Shown: piece by piece, positions 25,909-35,131 of the stretch
Numbering within the stretch: position 1 is the first letter of the stretch
How the letters are laid out: each line of letters begins with the position of its first letter
Assembly (NCBI GenBank): GCA_031272715.1
Contig: JAISTH010000073.1
Coordinates: forward strand, 1-64,000
Source: Desulfovibrio sp.
Lineage (GTDB): Bacteria; Desulfobacterota; Desulfovibrionia; Desulfovibrionales; Desulfovibrionaceae
DNA length: 64,000 nucleotides
Direction: 5' to 3'
Position numbers and translations under genes: made by a program
Notes under the pieces: generated by a model
Told to the model about the DNA's origin: nothing
The model's input: only the letters and a program-made list of their open reading frames with translations
Database searches by the model: none

Positions 25909-27087
25909 TCAGGCCAGGGTGTTGGTCCCGCTGTCCAGCATGTTCAGGGCCAGCAGCTTCTCCTGCTGGAAGCGCCGCGCCACCGACGCCTGCACCGCCG
26001 GGGTGGACGAGCCGAACTGTCCCGTGCGTACGGAGTAGACGTTCTGGATGAGCTTGCGTTCGTAGCCCGCGTCCGTGGACTTGCCGCTTCTCGCGTTCGC
26101 CACGTCGAAGATGCGGGCGGCTCCGGTGGGACCGTGCTGGACCGCGGTGCTGAATATGACCTCCTGCATTGCGGGGGAGAGCGTGTCCTTGGTGAGGCCG
26201 GTGCGCGCGACGATGGATTCCATGGCCGGTTTGTAGTGGCTCTGGAGGATGAAGGCCTCCTGGAGCTGGTCGAACCGTTCGGGACTCTCCTGGGCGATCT
26301 GTTTCCAGACCTTCGGCATCTTCCCGTATTTGCTGCCCGTGTTGGCGGGACCCGCCTTGCGCAGGCGTTCGGCGATATCCGGGGCCTCGGTGTCCAGGAA
26401 TTTCATGAAGTCCTTCATGCCGCCCACGCGGGAGGCGATCTGGAACTTCCCGTATGACGTGCCGCCGGTGCTGTCGTAGCCGATGGCGGCGATCCCTTCG
26501 CTCCCCGACTCGAAGCGGGCGCAGAGGCTTCCCAGGGTGGGCAGGGTCTCGGCGGGTTTGGCGGCGAGCTTGGGTTCCGGAGCCTTTCCTTTGCGGGCGA
26601 CCGACCTGTCCGTCCTGATCGGGGACTTCATGTAGTCCTCGATCCCCATCCCTTGCTGGGCCGCCTGCGGGGCGCCGGTGAGCACCTGAAGATAGCGGGC
26701 GGCGTTCATGCCGGTGGCGGACTCGATGGGCGTGGTGGAAAGGTGCTGCAGCATGCCGTCCGTGGATTGGAGCTTGCGCAGGTCGGTGGCCGCCTTGCTG
26801 AAGGCGTGGGAACGCGCCATCTGTACGGGTTCCTGCAAGGCCTGCGTGGCGGAAGTGGCCTGCGTGTCGGGGGCGGGCCGGGGCTGGGACGCGGCCGGCC
26901 GGACGGCCGTCGGGGCGACGGGTCCGGTCGAGGTCGTCTGCGTGGCCGGCTCCTTCACGGCGTCGGCATGGTTTTTCGACATGTACGAGGCGAAGGACGG
27001 CGTTCCGGACGTCAGGGTCCGCTGGGTCGATGGACCGGCCGAGTCGGCGCGACTCGGGGGTTGTATGAGCAGAGCTGATGGTTGCAT
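25909..27087 (-). CDS. Putative murein hydrolase with disordered N-terminus
   Basis: A 392-residue protein. The first ~190 residues are low-complexity (Thr, Ala, Pro, Gln). From about 190 to 350 is a lysozyme-like domain: FESGSEGIAAIGYDSTGGTS with a candidate catalytic Glu, YGKFQIASRVGGM, and SPAMQEVIFSTAVQHGPTG. Such domains occur in tail-spike and flagellar-rod-associated peptidoglycan hydrolases. No signal peptide is visible, so export by a flagellar or other machinery is likely. It ends 6 bases before the glycosyltransferase start. Confidence 0.65.
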   Translation of the reverse strand: MQPSALLIQPPSRADSAGPSTQRTLTSGTPSFASYMSKNHADAVKEPATQTTSTGPVAPTAVRPAASQPRPAPDTQATSATQALQEPVQMARSHAFSKAATDLRKLQSTDGMLQHLSTTPIESATGMNAARYLQVLTGAPQAAQQGMGIEDYMKSPIRTDRSVARKGKAPEPKLAAKPAETLPTLGSLCARFESGSEGIAAIGYDSTGGTSYGKFQIASRVGGMKDFMKFLDTEAPDIAERLRKAGPANTGSKYGKMPKVWKQIAQESPERFDQLQEAFILQSHYKPAMESIVARTGLTKDTLSPAMQEVIFSTAVQHGPTGAARIFDVANARSGKSTDAGYERKLIQNVYSVRTGQFGSSTPAVQASVARRFQQEKLLALNMLDSGTNTLA

Positions 27088-27235
27088 GTCCCCTCCTCAG
27101 GCACGTGATTGGTGCTGTTCCTCCTCACGGAGGCCCTTCGGATGTCGGGTTAGCAAGGACAGTGCCAAAGGCAGGAAGTCGGCCCGGCAAGGGGCTCCGT
27201 AGGACAGGCCCTTGCGCCGTGCCGGAAATCTGGCG

Positions 27236-27847
27236 CTAGGGCGCGCCGGATTTCAACATCCGGGCGAGTTCCATGGCGAGCCTTGTCTGGAAGGCCTGGG
27301 GAAGGGGCTCGTTCCCTTGCGGACGATGGGACTCGTACAGGCCGATGCGCAGCTGGCTGCTGGAGAGGGCGTTGCGTTTCGCGACGCTCTTCAGGCGCGC
27401 CTTCGAGCCGCCTTTCTCCGTGTCCCTGGCCACCATGAGCACGTCCACCACGAGGCCCGTCCCGCGCCCCTCGCCCAGTTGGCCCGGTTCGCCGTATCCT
27501 TGCGTCACCATGGCGGCGACGCGGTCGTCGTCGGCCTGGCCGGCCGCGACCGGGGTGAGCTGGAGGATGTAGCCGGCCATGCTGGGGTTGCCGGTCACGG
27601 AGAACCCGTTTTCGGGCAGGGTGAAGCATTCCTCGGTGCGGACGCGCATGTCCTCGGCGCCGGGATACGTGTCGCGGACGTTGACGTAGACCACCGGGGC
27701 GATTTCCGTTCCGGGGGGTTGGAGTTGTCCATTGCGGTGCACCTGTATGCCTTCGAGGCTGACTGGCCGCTGTTTCACGCATCCCGGGAGGCATGCGATC
27801 AGGAGGGCGAGCAGGACGGCGGCGAGATTGAGAGGGATGCCGGGCAT
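27236..27847 (-). CDS. TraT-related lipoprotein 1
   Basis: A 203-residue lipoprotein with lipobox LPGC (Cys near 23). The mature part has PVVYVNVRDTYPGAEDMRVR and AGYILQLTPV, resembling the first half of the TraT complement-resistance family, and a Gly-rich stretch GYGEPGQLGEGRGTGLVVDVLMVARD matching its second half in outline. It precedes a similar gene on the same strand; both may derive from duplication. Placement on the outer membrane is inferred. Confidence 0.62.
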   Translation of the reverse strand: MPGIPLNLAAVLLALLIACLPGCVKQRPVSLEGIQVHRNGQLQPPGTEIAPVVYVNVRDTYPGAEDMRVRTEECFTLPENGFSVTGNPSMAGYILQLTPVAAGQADDDRVAAMVTQGYGEPGQLGEGRGTGLVVDVLMVARDTEKGGSKARLKSVAKRNALSSSQLRIGLYESHRPQGNEPLPQAFQTRLAMELARMLKSGAP

Positions 27848-27990
27848 GGGGACCTTCCGGGGCTCGGTTCCGTTTGGGATGCTTGTCGTCGCTCCGTTCC
27901 TGGGGGCGGAGCGTTCTTCCGCATCAGGGGAGGGAACCGGATGCGGTCGCGCAAGAGGGGGATGGTTGCCGTGACGGGCCGCCGGGCCCG

Positions 27991-28665
27991 TCAGTTGCGG
28001 ATCACCGACAGCAGGTGCTGGCAGAAGCTGTCGTCGAGGGCGGGGAGGGCCTCCTCCCTGCCCCGGTCGACCTGGACCGCGGCGCTGACCGTCGTCTGCT
28101 GCATGTCCTTGTCGCGGATGTCCTCGTCGCTCCTCCATATCCCGTAGGAGACGTCCATGGCCCAGACCTGCAACTTCCCTTCGGCGTCCGCGAGGGCCAC
28201 GCCGAGTCCCGCCGCCGCGCCGATGCCGGCTCCCACGATGGCGCCGCGCCGACCGCCGAGGCTGCCCAGAGCCATTCCCAGCAATGCGCCGGTGGCGGTG
28301 GATCCGAAGGTCCTGCCGACGCCGGGGGAGGCGCTCTTCATCTCCTTGGTGAAGACGTCGTCGATCCTGACGCGTATGATGTAGTCCGCATCCTCGGGCT
28401 CGTCGGCCGTGGAGAGTCCCCGGTCGCTCTGGAGGTACGCCGTGAGCATCGAGGCGAAGTCCTCCTGGTGCTGGGTGCTTCCCCCCTCCACCTCGACGAA
28501 CACCCGGTCGCCCTTCTCCACCCTCGTGACCGGCCCTGTCGGCCCGTCGTCGCGCATGTCCGCGTCGTGCCTCCCCGAGCAGCCCCACAGCAGACAAAAG
28601 AGCAGGGGCAGAGCGAGGAGGAGGCGAAGGGGGGATGTCCAAGAGTCATGTCTGATGTGCGTCAT
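27991..28665 (-). CDS. TraT-like outer-membrane lipoprotein 2
   Basis: A 224-residue lipoprotein (Cys near 29 in LLWGC). GDRVFVEVEGGS, DADYIIRVRIDDV, a glycine zipper (GALLGMALGSLGGRRGAIVG, then GAGIGAAAGLGVALAD) and the final LQVWAMDVSYGIW give the TraT pattern. TraT proteins confer serum resistance and surface exclusion, but chromosomal members also occur without plasmids. AAGGAG precedes the ATG. About 145 bases separate it from the related lipoprotein 1 gene. Confidence 0.75.
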   Translation of the reverse strand: MTHIRHDSWTSPLRLLLALPLLFCLLWGCSGRHDADMRDDGPTGPVTRVEKGDRVFVEVEGGSTQHQEDFASMLTAYLQSDRGLSTADEPEDADYIIRVRIDDVFTKEMKSASPGVGRTFGSTATGALLGMALGSLGGRRGAIVGAGIGAAAGLGVALADAEGKLQVWAMDVSYGIWRSDEDIRDKDMQQTTVSAAVQVDRGREEALPALDDSFCQHLLSVIRN

Positions 28666-29139
28666 GCCCGTCTCCTTCGTGGGAACGCCGTCCGCCGAGC
28701 GGTGGCGGCTCTGGAACCCTACAGGGAGGGCGGCCCCGTGTCAAACCGGGGGGATCCGGCGCAAGGCGCCCGCACCGCCCTCTTCTCCTGGCTCCTCGTC
28801 CGCCGCAACGGCGGCAAGTTCCACTTGGCGCTCGAGGATGCGGATCTCGCGCGCACCAGGCGGAAATGCGCGGCTCCACCCTCGCATCCGTGAAAATGGC
28901 TCGGCCTCGACCGGGATGCGCCGCTCAGGCCGGAGGGCCCGGATCCATGACGGGGCGGTGGAGCGGCCGCCGCGCACAGGGCGCGCCACTGGTGCGACTG
29001 CACCTCGGAGAAGGACGAGGTCGTGGGGAGAAGGCCAGGGTCCGAGGAGACGAAGCCTCGATGGAACGGCAGATGCCGGGACAGGGGCCCCGGAAAGGCG
29101 CCATCGAGCCGAGGGCCGCGGCCTCCTGCGGCGAGTGCA
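28666..29139. other. Intergenic region, no gene recognised
   Basis: About 470 GC-rich bases between two leftward genes. Several open frames exist on both strands, but none has a family signature or a ribosome site. It may be decayed coding sequence, as in the argB region nearby. Confidence 0.4.
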
Positions 29140-30777
29140 TCAGGAAGACGGTTCCCCTTGAGTCTGCAGGGTCTCGACGCGATAGCCGCCGATGGCCCTC
29201 TTGCTGTCGTCCACGGCGATCCCGAGCAGGATGGGATTCTCGTAGCCTTCCGCATACCCCCTTTCGTGAATCTGCCGCAGCGCGGCATCGGCCTGGCGAT
29301 CCACGTCTCCGGTCGTCTCCGCGACCTTGATCTCGATGACCCAGACATGCTTCGTGCACGTCACGACCATGTCAGCCCGGCCGCGACGGGTATGTACCTC
29401 GGGATCCACGCGTAATCCCGTCCCAATCAGAAACGAAAGGAGGGACGAGCGATAGATGCATTCCCTTAAAGGGAGGTCAGGGTATTGTTTCATTAAATTA
29501 TTTGACTCTGTCTGCGTAAAATCATCATATGGTATTCTCCATAATAATTTATCGAGTTCGCTTATTACATTTTTTGCATTTGCTTTACGGAGGGCATCGC
29601 CCAATTCCGCAAGCGCTGCGTCACCATTTTCTTGTCCGCCCATGATGTTCCACGATAGGAGTGATGACATTGACTCGTAGACTTCCTGGTTCGGGTAATC
29701 CAGCCTGTAAGTATCTTCTTCATCTCCTTTACGGAGTGTTAAGTAGCCAGATTGATATAGGTAGCTTGTAGTAGAAGATTCATTAAGTTCCCCTGGTTCC
29801 AGAGCGAAGGATTTCGTAATTTTCATATCTTTGAATTGCTCTATTGTCACCTTATTTCGTTTGATATGCTCAGCGACAATCGAAGGTGTCCCGCTCGCAA
29901 ACCAGAACCTTCCAAACATATTTTGCTGAAAAAATAACAAAGTGGAATATGGATTGTATACACAATTTTCTCCGTCAAAGCAAAATCCGTCATAATAGTC
30001 TTTAATGCTATTGATAAGTTCACTGGCATTTGTTTCTAGAATCTTAGTGGATTCCTTGATATATGATTCAAAATTAGTTAAAATTTCATCATGTGTATAC
30101 CCAAGCATAGTCCCATAATCTTTTTGAAGTGAAATATCAGTAAGATTATTTAGTGCTGAGAAAATACCCATTTTCGAGAATCTACTTATACCTGTAAGAA
30201 ATACAAATCTAATTGATTCCATTTTTAATTTTATCTGTAAAAATAAACCACGGAGACTGTTCTTAATTTTTTCTATATCTATATTCATTCTTATGGCTTC
30301 AATTAATGGAAAATCGTATTCGTCAACGAGGATAATTACTTTCCCATATTTCTTATGAAAATCACTAATCAAATTACGGAATATTATGTCAACATACTCT
30401 CCTCGTAATTCAACATTGTTGTCTGAAGCATTCTCTTCCAACAAACTCTTTATGCGAATATTCATGCCATCGATGCCATCATCTATCAATGCGCCGCTCA
30501 TGTCGAGATGAATCACAGGCCCGGGACGAAACATTGCATCGTCGAGATAATTTTCAATATCCAAGCCAACGAACAAATCTCTTCTGCCAGAGAATAGCGC
30601 ATGAAACGTAGAAACGGTCAAGGATTTTCCAAAACGCCTTGGTCGTGCAAGAAAATAATATGATCCTTTTTGGATCATCTGTGTGATGTAGCGTGTCTTG
30701 TCTACATAAAGACAATTATTCTCACGTATCGACACAAAGGATGCATCGCCAGCTGGCAATTGGGGTAAATTTGACAC
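29140..30777 (-). CDS. AAA-ATPase-like protein with C-terminal PD-(D/E)XK nuclease
   Basis: A 545-residue protein of the AAA-ATPase-like/DUF1703 group. The N-terminal ATPase has ARPRRFGKSLTVSTFH (Walker A, near 45-55) and VIILVDEYDFP (Walker B, near 150). The C-terminal nuclease fold has GRADMVV...VWVIEIKV, the D and E-x-K residues. These proteins are spread patchily; their role is unknown, with defence or mobile-element ties suspected. Most of the gene is AT-rich, but the last ~300 bases are GC-rich like the chromosome, so the reading frame crosses a composition boundary. Confidence 0.85.
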   Translation of the reverse strand: MSNLPQLPAGDASFVSIRENNCLYVDKTRYITQMIQKGSYYFLARPRRFGKSLTVSTFHALFSGRRDLFVGLDIENYLDDAMFRPGPVIHLDMSGALIDDGIDGMNIRIKSLLEENASDNNVELRGEYVDIIFRNLISDFHKKYGKVIILVDEYDFPLIEAIRMNIDIEKIKNSLRGLFLQIKLKMESIRFVFLTGISRFSKMGIFSALNNLTDISLQKDYGTMLGYTHDEILTNFESYIKESTKILETNASELINSIKDYYDGFCFDGENCVYNPYSTLLFFQQNMFGRFWFASGTPSIVAEHIKRNKVTIEQFKDMKITKSFALEPGELNESSTTSYLYQSGYLTLRKGDEEDTYRLDYPNQEVYESMSSLLSWNIMGGQENGDAALAELGDALRKANAKNVISELDKLLWRIPYDDFTQTESNNLMKQYPDLPLRECIYRSSLLSFLIGTGLRVDPEVHTRRGRADMVVTCTKHVWVIEIKVAETTGDVDRQADAALRQIHERGYAEGYENPILLGIAVDDSKRAIGGYRVETLQTQGEPSS

Positions 30778-30792
30778 ATTCCCTCCAGTGTA

Positions 30793-31350
30793 TCAGAGCC
30801 CATGAGAAGTTGTAGGCAGGGCGTCAATCATGTCCTTTCCCGACTCGATCTCCAGAATGTTGGAGAGCCTTCCCCTCAAAGCGGCCTCAACTGCGATCCG
30901 CTCCCGGTACAGGCCGGGGATGGGCCTGTCCTCCTCGTCCAGCACTCCCGGCACAACGGAGCGAACCACACTGGCGCCCGCGGCCCGTACGCCCCCAAGA
31001 GACAAGCGCCGGACAACGAGAGAGGCGCCGGAAGACGTCCTTGACGACCGTGCCGTACAGGACCGTTTCCACGGCCTGCATGGCGGCTTCGTCAGCGACT
31101 CGCGGCCCGTCCCCGAAACGGCTCCCGATCTGCAGGCGTTTCAGGATCCCACTGATCCGGGCCTTCCGCCGTGGACGACGATCCTCGCACCCTGGCCGGC
31201 CGGCTGCGCAAGTCTCCCACGAAGGCCTCGCCGAGTTGAGGGCCGCCTTGTCCATGGAGTGCCCGCCGTGCTTGATGACGACCGTCCTGCGCATCGTTGC
31301 CCTTCAGATCTCCGGCCCGCTCATGGAGGATGTCTCGAGGATAGCCGCGG
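30793..31350 (-). pseudogene. argB: Decayed acetylglutamate kinase (argB) remnant
   Basis: Fragments of ArgB occur in order but in different frames. RRTVVIKHGGHSM lies near 31294. RIVVHGG lies near 31180 in a second frame. SGILKRLQIGSRFGDGPRVADEAAMQAVETVLYG in pieces lies in the first frame. VVPGVLDEEDRPIP lies near 30960 in a third. A stop codon interrupts the part before TVVIK (AAILETSSMSGPEI, then TGA). Several indels are therefore needed, and the gene cannot make a working kinase. ArgB performs the second step of arginine synthesis; another copy may exist elsewhere. Confidence 0.75.
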
Positions 31351-31843
31351 CACCGCATCCTTGCAAGCCGCCTCTGCTTGGCGTCAGCGCGATTGCATGA
31401 ACGAGAGGAGCATCGGTTTGGCCATCAAGGGCCCGCCGGATGAAACTGCGCCCAAGTTGCCATCGTGCCGGTTTTCCCGCCGTCCATCCCGGGATGGGTG
31501 GCTCCCGGGATCGAGAAGGCCGGACGCGAGGGCGTGGAACATATGATGAGCAAGGCCCATGCCGCGGACGGATGGCGGCCGATGATGGGGTTTCTGGGAA
31601 GGGAAGCCGATTCCTCAACGCCATTTTTTCGCGCGGTCGCCCTGGATCCGGCAGGCCTTGCGGCGCGTTGCAGGCAACTCCGATGCGGTCTTCCGATTGA
31701 CAGATTTGTCGGCCCGATGCTATCGATGGCTGCGTGTGCGCCCCTGAGCGGCCTGCAGGCCGACATCGCGGGAGAGCCGGCAGGGGACTCCCCCGGCCAG
31801 GTCGCGCACATCCGCCCTAATCGAGGGCCATGCGAGGAATTTG
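31351..31843. other. Intergenic stretch between the argB remnant and topA
   Basis: About 490 bases without a recognisable gene. Frames on both strands lack domain signatures. It holds the promoter region of topA. It is probably further decayed sequence. Confidence 0.4.
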
Positions 31844-34084
31844 ATGGCGTCCGAACTCATCATCGTGGAATCACCCGCCAAGGTGAAGACCATCAGGAAG
31901 TTTCTGGGATCGCGGTACGCCGTGCATGCCAGCGTCGGCCACGTGCGGGATCTTCCGGCCAAGGCCCTCGGCGTCGACGAAGCCAACGACTTCGCCCCGG
32001 TGTACGAGGTCATCTCCGGCAAGGAGAAGGTGGTCAAGGAACTGCAGACGGCCGCGTCCCAGGCCGAGACGGTCTATCTCGCCCCCGACCCCGACAGGGA
32101 GGGCGAGGCCATCGCCTGGCACGTGGCCGCCCTCATCCGGGACAAGGCCAAGGACATCAAGCGCATCCAGTTCAACGAGATCACCGCCCGCGCCGTGAAG
32201 GACGCCCTGGAGCACCCGAGGGATCTCAACGTCCATCTCTTCGACGCCCAGCAGGCCAGAAGGGTCCTGGACAGGCTGGTGGGCTACAAGCTTTCGCCCC
32301 TGCTCTGGAAGACGGTGAAGCGGGGCATCTCGGCCGGCCGCGTCCAGTCCGTCGCCCTCCGGATCATAGTGGACAGGGAACTGGCGCGGGAGGCCTTCGT
32401 CCCCAAGGAATACTGGCCCTTCAAGGCCACGCTGCAGTCCGGCGACACGCCCTTCGCGGCGGAGATGACGAAGGTCGCCGGCAAGAAGGCGAACGTCCCC
32501 AACGAGGAGAAGGCGCTGGAGATCGAGCGCGCCCTGCTGGCCGACAAGTTCACGGTGTCCAAGGTGGATGTCGAGGAGAACAAGGCCCGGCGCCCCTCGC
32601 CGCCCTTCATAACCTCCACCCTGCAGCGGGCGGCCAACTCCCATTTCTCCTACACCGCCAAGCGCACCATGAGCCTCGCCCAACGCCTGTACGAAGGGGT
32701 GGAACTGGGGGAAAGGGGCGTGACGGCCCTCATCACGTACATGCGCACCGATTCGACGCGCATCGCCGACGAGGCGCTGACCGCCGTCCGGGACTACGTG
32801 AAGGAGCACTTCGGTCCCGACCATCTGCCGGAGAAGCGGCGGATATACAAGACCAAGGCGGGCGCCCAGGACGCCCACGAGGCCATCCGGCCCGTGGACG
32901 TCGCCATCACGCCGGAGATGGTGAAGCCGTTCCTGCCGGCGGACCAGTACAACGTCTACAGGCTGATCTGGACGCGGTTCGTGGCGTCCCAGATGGCCGA
33001 CGCGCGATACCACGACACCACCGTGACCCTCGAGTGCGCCGACACCCAGTGGCAGTCCAAGGGCAGACGCCTCCTCTTCTCCGGGTACCTGGACGTCTAC
33101 AACTGGGAGAAGGAGGTCGGCGTCGAGCTGCCGCCCCTCCAGGAGGGGCAGCATCCGGCCCTCGTCGAGCTGAAGAAGGAGCAGAAGTTCACCCAGCCCC
33201 TGCCCAGATACAGCGAGGCCACCCTCGTGGGCGAGCTGGAGAAGCAGGGCATCGGCCGGCCCTCCACCTACGCGAGCATCATCTCCACCCTGCTGGAAAG
33301 GACCTACGTGAAGTCGGTGGAGAAGCAGCTCGTGCCCACGGATCTCGGGCGGGCCGTCTGCGGCCAGCTCATGGAGCACTTCTCGAGGCTCATGGACGTG
33401 GGCTTCACCGCGCAGATGGAGAGCGATCTGGACGGCGTGGCCGAGGGGAGCCGGGAATGGGTGGACCTGCTGCGGGATTTCGCGGAGGGGTTCAACCCCA
33501 CCCTCGAGGCCGCCGCGAAGAACATGAAGAACCTCAAGGGCGGCGTGCCGACCCAGGTCCCCTGTCCCGAGTGCGGCAGCCCCATGCTGATCCGCTTCGG
33601 CAAGGCCGGGGACTTCCTGGCCTGCTCGAAATATCCCGACTGCAAGTACACCAGCGACTTCACCCGGGAGACGGACGGGACGGTGGTGCCCGTGAAGCAC
33701 GTGAAGGAGCCGGACGAGAAGGTCGGGACCTGCCCCAAGTGCGGCAAGGACCTGGTGATGCGGAAGGGGCCCGGAGGCGGCCGCTTCGTCGGCTGCGCGG
33801 GCTATCCCGAGTGCAACTACACCGAGTCCCTCTCGACTGGCGTCTCCTGCCCGAAATGCGGACAGGGCACGGTCGTGGAGAAGTGCACGAAGCGGGGGAA
33901 GCTCTTCTACAGCTGCGACCGGTATCCGCAATGCGATTTCGCCATCTGGAACAAGCCCGTGGCCGAAACCTGCCCGAAATGCGGCTCCCCCTATCTCATA
34001 TTGAAGAAGGTCCAGGGGGAGATGAAGGAGGCGTGCCCGAATCGCGAGTGCGGGTACGTCAAGGAATCCGATGGCGATGCCTGA
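31844..34084 (+). CDS. topA: DNA topoisomerase I
   Basis: A type IA topoisomerase that relaxes negative supercoils. Its 746 residues hold the TOPRIM domain (LIIVESPAKVKTI at the start, APDPDREGEAIAWH near 90), the active-site Tyr in ITYMRTDSTR near 300, EKQGIGRPSTYASII near 470, and several C-terminal zinc-ribbon modules with CxxC pairs (from about 565). ATG at 31844 is chosen over a TTG three bases earlier. Confidence 0.97.
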   Translation: MASELIIVESPAKVKTIRKFLGSRYAVHASVGHVRDLPAKALGVDEANDFAPVYEVISGKEKVVKELQTAASQAETVYLAPDPDREGEAIAWHVAALIRDKAKDIKRIQFNEITARAVKDALEHPRDLNVHLFDAQQARRVLDRLVGYKLSPLLWKTVKRGISAGRVQSVALRIIVDRELAREAFVPKEYWPFKATLQSGDTPFAAEMTKVAGKKANVPNEEKALEIERALLADKFTVSKVDVEENKARRPSPPFITSTLQRAANSHFSYTAKRTMSLAQRLYEGVELGERGVTALITYMRTDSTRIADEALTAVRDYVKEHFGPDHLPEKRRIYKTKAGAQDAHEAIRPVDVAITPEMVKPFLPADQYNVYRLIWTRFVASQMADARYHDTTVTLECADTQWQSKGRRLLFSGYLDVYNWEKEVGVELPPLQEGQHPALVELKKEQKFTQPLPRYSEATLVGELEKQGIGRPSTYASIISTLLERTYVKSVEKQLVPTDLGRAVCGQLMEHFSRLMDVGFTAQMESDLDGVAEGSREWVDLLRDFAEGFNPTLEAAAKNMKNLKGGVPTQVPCPECGSPMLIRFGKAGDFLACSKYPDCKYTSDFTRETDGTVVPVKHVKEPDEKVGTCPKCGKDLVMRKGPGGGRFVGCAGYPECNYTESLSTGVSCPKCGQGTVVEKCTKRGKLFYSCDRYPQCDFAIWNKPVAETCPKCGSPYLILKKVQGEMKEACPNRECGYVKESDGDA

Positions 34085-35120
34085 CGCGGGACTCCTCGAG
34101 GAACGCATCGCGCGGCTGCTCGGGGGGCGCGAGCCGCCCATGCTGCTGACCGTGGTGGGGACCGAGGGCGTCGTGCCCCGCACCGTCGGGACGCGGGCGA
34201 TCCTTGCCGGCGACGTGCTGCAGGAGAGCCTCGGGGGCGGCCTCTTCGAGGCGGCTGTTCTCGAGCAGGCGCGGCCGGCCAGGAAGGAGGGCCGCTCCCT
34301 TGTCGTCCGGGCCGGGCGGGACTGCGGCTCGGACGCGGCGTTCAAGGGGGGGAGCCTGCTGGTCCTGTGCGAGTCGCTGCGTCCCGAGCAGGCGGAGGTC
34401 TTCGCCCTGGCGGGGAGGATGCGCCACGAGGGCATCCAGGGTCTGTGGACCGTGGACATGACCGATGCGTCCCGGCCGGGGCGCAAGCTGCACGTCCCGG
34501 CGTCGATGCCTGGGACGGACGCTCTTCCCGCGGATGCGCTCGCGGATCTTGTGGGCGAGTTGAGGGACGGTGACGTCCCGGCCTACGACGAGGGGGTGCG
34601 GTGCTACGTGGAACCCCTGGAACCGGTGCCGGTCCTGCTGTTGTGCGGCGCCGGGCATGTCGCCCGGGAGGTGGCGGATCTCGCCTCGGGGGTGGGGTTC
34701 GACGTGGACGTCGTGGACGAACGGCAGGAGTTCGCGGATCCCGCACGCTTTCCCGGGGCGCGCCGATGCATCGCCCTTCCCGGCTTCGAGGGGTTGGTGG
34801 AGGCCATGGGCATCGGGCGGCGACATTTCGTGGCCATCATGACCGGGGACGCCGACTCGGACGGGAAGTGCCTCGCCCAGACGGTGGCGAGCCGGGCCCG
34901 GTACGTGGGGATGCTTGGCAGTCGCGGGAAGCGGGAGAGCATGTTTGCGCGGCTGCGGGAAGGGGGCGTTCCGGATGCGGAACTTGCCGCCGTGTGCTGT
35001 CCCATAGGACTCGGCATCGGGGCCGTCACCCCCAGGGAGATCGCCGTCGCGATCGTGGCCGAACTGCTTGCGGCGCGGTCGGGGGGCGGCAAGCTCCAGC
35101 GCCTGCGCGTCGAGGATTGA
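34071..35120 (+). CDS. XdhC-family protein
   Basis: A 349-residue protein of the XdhC/CoxI family, which helps insert sulfurated molybdenum cofactor into xanthine-dehydrogenase-type enzymes or is linked to selenium-dependent hydroxylases. The N-terminal domain has LLTVVGTEGVVPRTVG and LGGGLFE; the C-terminal Rossmann-like domain has VLLLCGAGHVAREVADLA, and then YVGMLGSRGKR and CCPIGLGIGAVTPREIA. It overlaps the end of topA by 14 bases. No hydroxylase subunit gene is nearby. Confidence 0.88.
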   Translation: MAMPDAGLLEERIARLLGGREPPMLLTVVGTEGVVPRTVGTRAILAGDVLQESLGGGLFEAAVLEQARPARKEGRSLVVRAGRDCGSDAAFKGGSLLVLCESLRPEQAEVFALAGRMRHEGIQGLWTVDMTDASRPGRKLHVPASMPGTDALPADALADLVGELRDGDVPAYDEGVRCYVEPLEPVPVLLLCGAGHVAREVADLASGVGFDVDVVDERQEFADPARFPGARRCIALPGFEGLVEAMGIGRRHFVAIMTGDADSDGKCLAQTVASRARYVGMLGSRGKRESMFARLREGGVPDAELAAVCCPIGLGIGAVTPREIAVAIVAELLAARSGGGKLQRLRVED

Positions 35121-35131
35121 CCTGCGGGGCG

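Noticed and set aside
28741-28989. Small leftward gene upstream of the TraT-like lipoprotein
   Set aside because: No ribosome site, no signature, and the composition is the same as neighbouring non-coding sequence.
31871-34486. Long frame antisense to topA
   Set aside because: Shadow of topA, whose motifs are complete on the other strand.
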